A stretch of 14,983 bases of DNA from JAEUOS01 sp964470865 (GTDB lineage Bacteria > Pseudomonadota > Gammaproteobacteria > Burkholderiales > JAEUOS01), in the NCBI GenBank assembly GCA_964470865.1, contig CAYYFR010000145.1, forward strand, positions 1 through 14,983. The letters run 5' to 3'. Position numbers and translations under genes: made by a program. Of the stretch, positions 14,095 through 14,983 are shown piece after piece; within the stretch, counting starts at the first letter, position 1, and every line of letters starts with the position of its first letter. A model generated the notes under the pieces. The model made no database searches. It saw only the letters and a program-made list of their open reading frames with translations, and was not told the origin of the DNA.

Positions 14095-14355
14095 ATGCGA
14101 TTCCTCTTCATCCACCAGAATTTCCCCGGCCAGTATCCACACCTTGCCGCGAAACTCGCGGCTGATCCGGCCAATACCGTGGGGGCCATTGGCGAACGCG
14201 CCAACATGGAGAAACGTGCGCAGCCGTCCGGGGTGCGCCTGATCGGCTATCCCACGCCGCCCGGGGCCAGGCGCCATGTGCATCCGTTTGTGCACGGCCA
14301 CGAAGCCGCCGTGAGGCGCCGCCTCACCCCAGCGAAAACTCCCGCCACCCCATGA
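14095..14355 (+). pseudogene. Truncated glycosyltransferase (N-terminal stump)
   Basis: The first about 73 residues resemble the N-terminus of GT-B fold (group 1/4) glycosyltransferases: MRFLFIHQNFPGQYPHLA is the typical first strand and glycine/proline loop, followed by GVRLIGYPTPPG and HPFVHGHEAAVRR. At about 14311-14327 the similarity stops and the frame runs antisense through the end of the neighbouring minus-strand gene (RLTPAKTPATP, stop at 14355). The whole C-terminal donor-binding domain, normally some 300 further residues, is absent, so the product cannot be an active glycosyltransferase. It starts 63 bases after the traffic ATPase and may once have been read with it. The ATG is chosen by similarity; the ribosome site is poor. 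Recognition is by pattern, without an alignment. Confidence 0.7.
14311..14327. repeat. Short palindrome at the glycosyltransferase/DUF4143 junction
   Basis: GTGAGGCG (14311-14318) and CGCCTCAC (14320-14327) are perfect inverted repeats around a single C. The repeat lies exactly where glycosyltransferase similarity ends, and it contains the stop codon of the minus-strand gene. It may mark the recombination point or act as a hairpin at that gene's 3' end. Confidence 0.6.
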
Positions 14356-14983
14356 CATCGCAGCCCTCGCGCTGGTAGTGGCCGTCTCCGCCGTAGATGA
14401 TTTGTGGCTGTACAAGCGCTTGGTCCGCGAGCGCGGTCCATTTGCGCAGTGCTTGCGGCCAATCGCCGGCGAAGGTGCTGCCGGACTTGATCTCGATGGC
14501 TTGCAGGCCTTGCGGCGTTTCGTGGACGATGTCGATTTCGTGGCCCAGGTTGTCGCGCCAGAAAAACAATTCGGCGCTGCCGCCGGAATTGAAGCGCCGC
14601 TTCACCAGTTCCGTAACCACCCGGGTTTCGAACAGGGCGCCGCGCGATGCGTGGGTGGAAAGCGTGTCGGCGTCGCGTATGCCGAGCAACCACGCCATCA
14701 GCCCGGGGTCGAGGAAATACAGTTTCGGCGTCTTCACCAACCGCTTGCCGAAGTTGCGGTGGTAGGGTGGCAGGCGCATGGTGATGTAGCTGGCGTCGAG
14801 CACCGAAAGCCAGTGTCGGGCCGTCACCGCGGATATGCCGCAGTCCGCGCCCAGCCCGGCCAGGTTCAGCAGTTGGCCCGAGCGTGCCGCGCACATGCGC
14901 ACAAAGCGCTGAAACAGCGTCAGGTCGCGCACCGCGAGCAGTTGGCGTACATCGCGTTCGAGGTAGCTCGCCACGTAATTCGG
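14324..14983 (-). CDS. DUF4143-containing AAA-type ATPase, C-terminal part (runs off right edge)
   Basis: About 219 residues of the C-terminal part of an ATPase of the AAA_14/DUF4143 family; the upstream P-loop domain lies outside the window. The frame is open to the edge: NYVASYLERDVRQL at its start is the hallmark junction to the DUF4143 domain. ISAVTARHWLSVLDASYI is the winged-helix-like segment of the family. KTPKLYFLDPGLMAWLLGI and RGALFETRVVTEL are strong family landmarks, and FFWRDNLGHEIDIVHETPQG followed by AIEIKSGSTFAGDW is the PD-(D/E)xK-like nuclease fold usual at the C-terminus, with Glu, Asp and the E-x-K triad visible. Such proteins are common in the accessory genome and of uncertain role. 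A GTG at 14974 is not the true start because the family extends further upstream. Its 3' end abuts the broken glycosyltransferase. Confidence 0.88.
   Translation of the reverse strand, partial: PNYVASYLERDVRQLLAVRDLTLFQRFVRMCAARSGQLLNLAGLGADCGISAVTARHWLSVLDASYITMRLPPYHRNFGKRLVKTPKLYFLDPGLMAWLLGIRDADTLSTHASRGALFETRVVTELVKRRFNSGGSAELFFWRDNLGHEIDIVHETPQGLQAIEIKSGSTFAGDWPQALRKWTALADQALVQPQIIYGGDGHYQREGCDVMGWREFSLG

Overview
The window looks like a high-GC betaproteobacterial chromosome, probably Burkholderiales or a close relative, from a draft assembly or metagenome bin. The grounds are two tripartite-tricarboxylate (Bug/TctC-type) binding proteins, branched-chain ABC transporter parts, strong GC bias, and the general style of the proteins. 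A run of exactly 100 N (11379-11478) marks a scaffold join, so order and distance across it are not proven. I could not run homology searches; all names come from reading the translations.

Layout. (1) 1-1730: the end of a LivM-type permease and a periplasmic Leu/Ile/Val-family binding protein, separated by a hairpin (422-457). (2) 1806-6899: a Bug binding protein on the minus strand, divergent from a plus-strand catabolic operon. The operon encodes a family III CoA-transferase, a HutC-type GntR regulator (4-base overlap with the transferase), a CitE-like CoA lyase and a double-hotdog MaoC-type hydratase. Transferase, hydratase and lyase are the three enzyme types that convert a C5 dicarboxylate (itaconate, mesaconate or citramalate) through its CoA ester to pyruvate and acetyl-CoA. 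The exact substrate is inferred. A perfect 12-bp palindrome in the divergent promoter is the best operator candidate for the regulator. (3) 6969-7375: an orphan HigA-like antitoxin gene, split by a 109-bp IS5-type MITE that has 19-bp terminal inverted repeats and a CTAA target duplication. Removing the insertion restores a full-length antitoxin. (4) 7399-10169: a minus-strand pair (ornithine cyclodeaminase/mu-crystallin family protein plus a second Bug binding protein), divergent from a glutathione S-transferase. (5) 10180-11316: a membrane-anchored diguanylate cyclase, followed by the assembly gap. (6) 11610-14031: a small secreted DUF4124 protein and a PilB/GspE-like traffic ATPase. (7) 14095-14983: the N-terminal stump of a glycosyltransferase. 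It is broken at a short palindrome where the 3' end of a minus-strand DUF4143-type ATPase gene begins; that gene runs off the right edge.

The two Bug genes have no TctA/TctB membrane partners here, so any transport role depends on proteins encoded elsewhere. The most notable points are the dated-looking MITE insertion in the antitoxin, the self-contained and probably self-regulated dicarboxylate operon, and the truncation junction at the right end.
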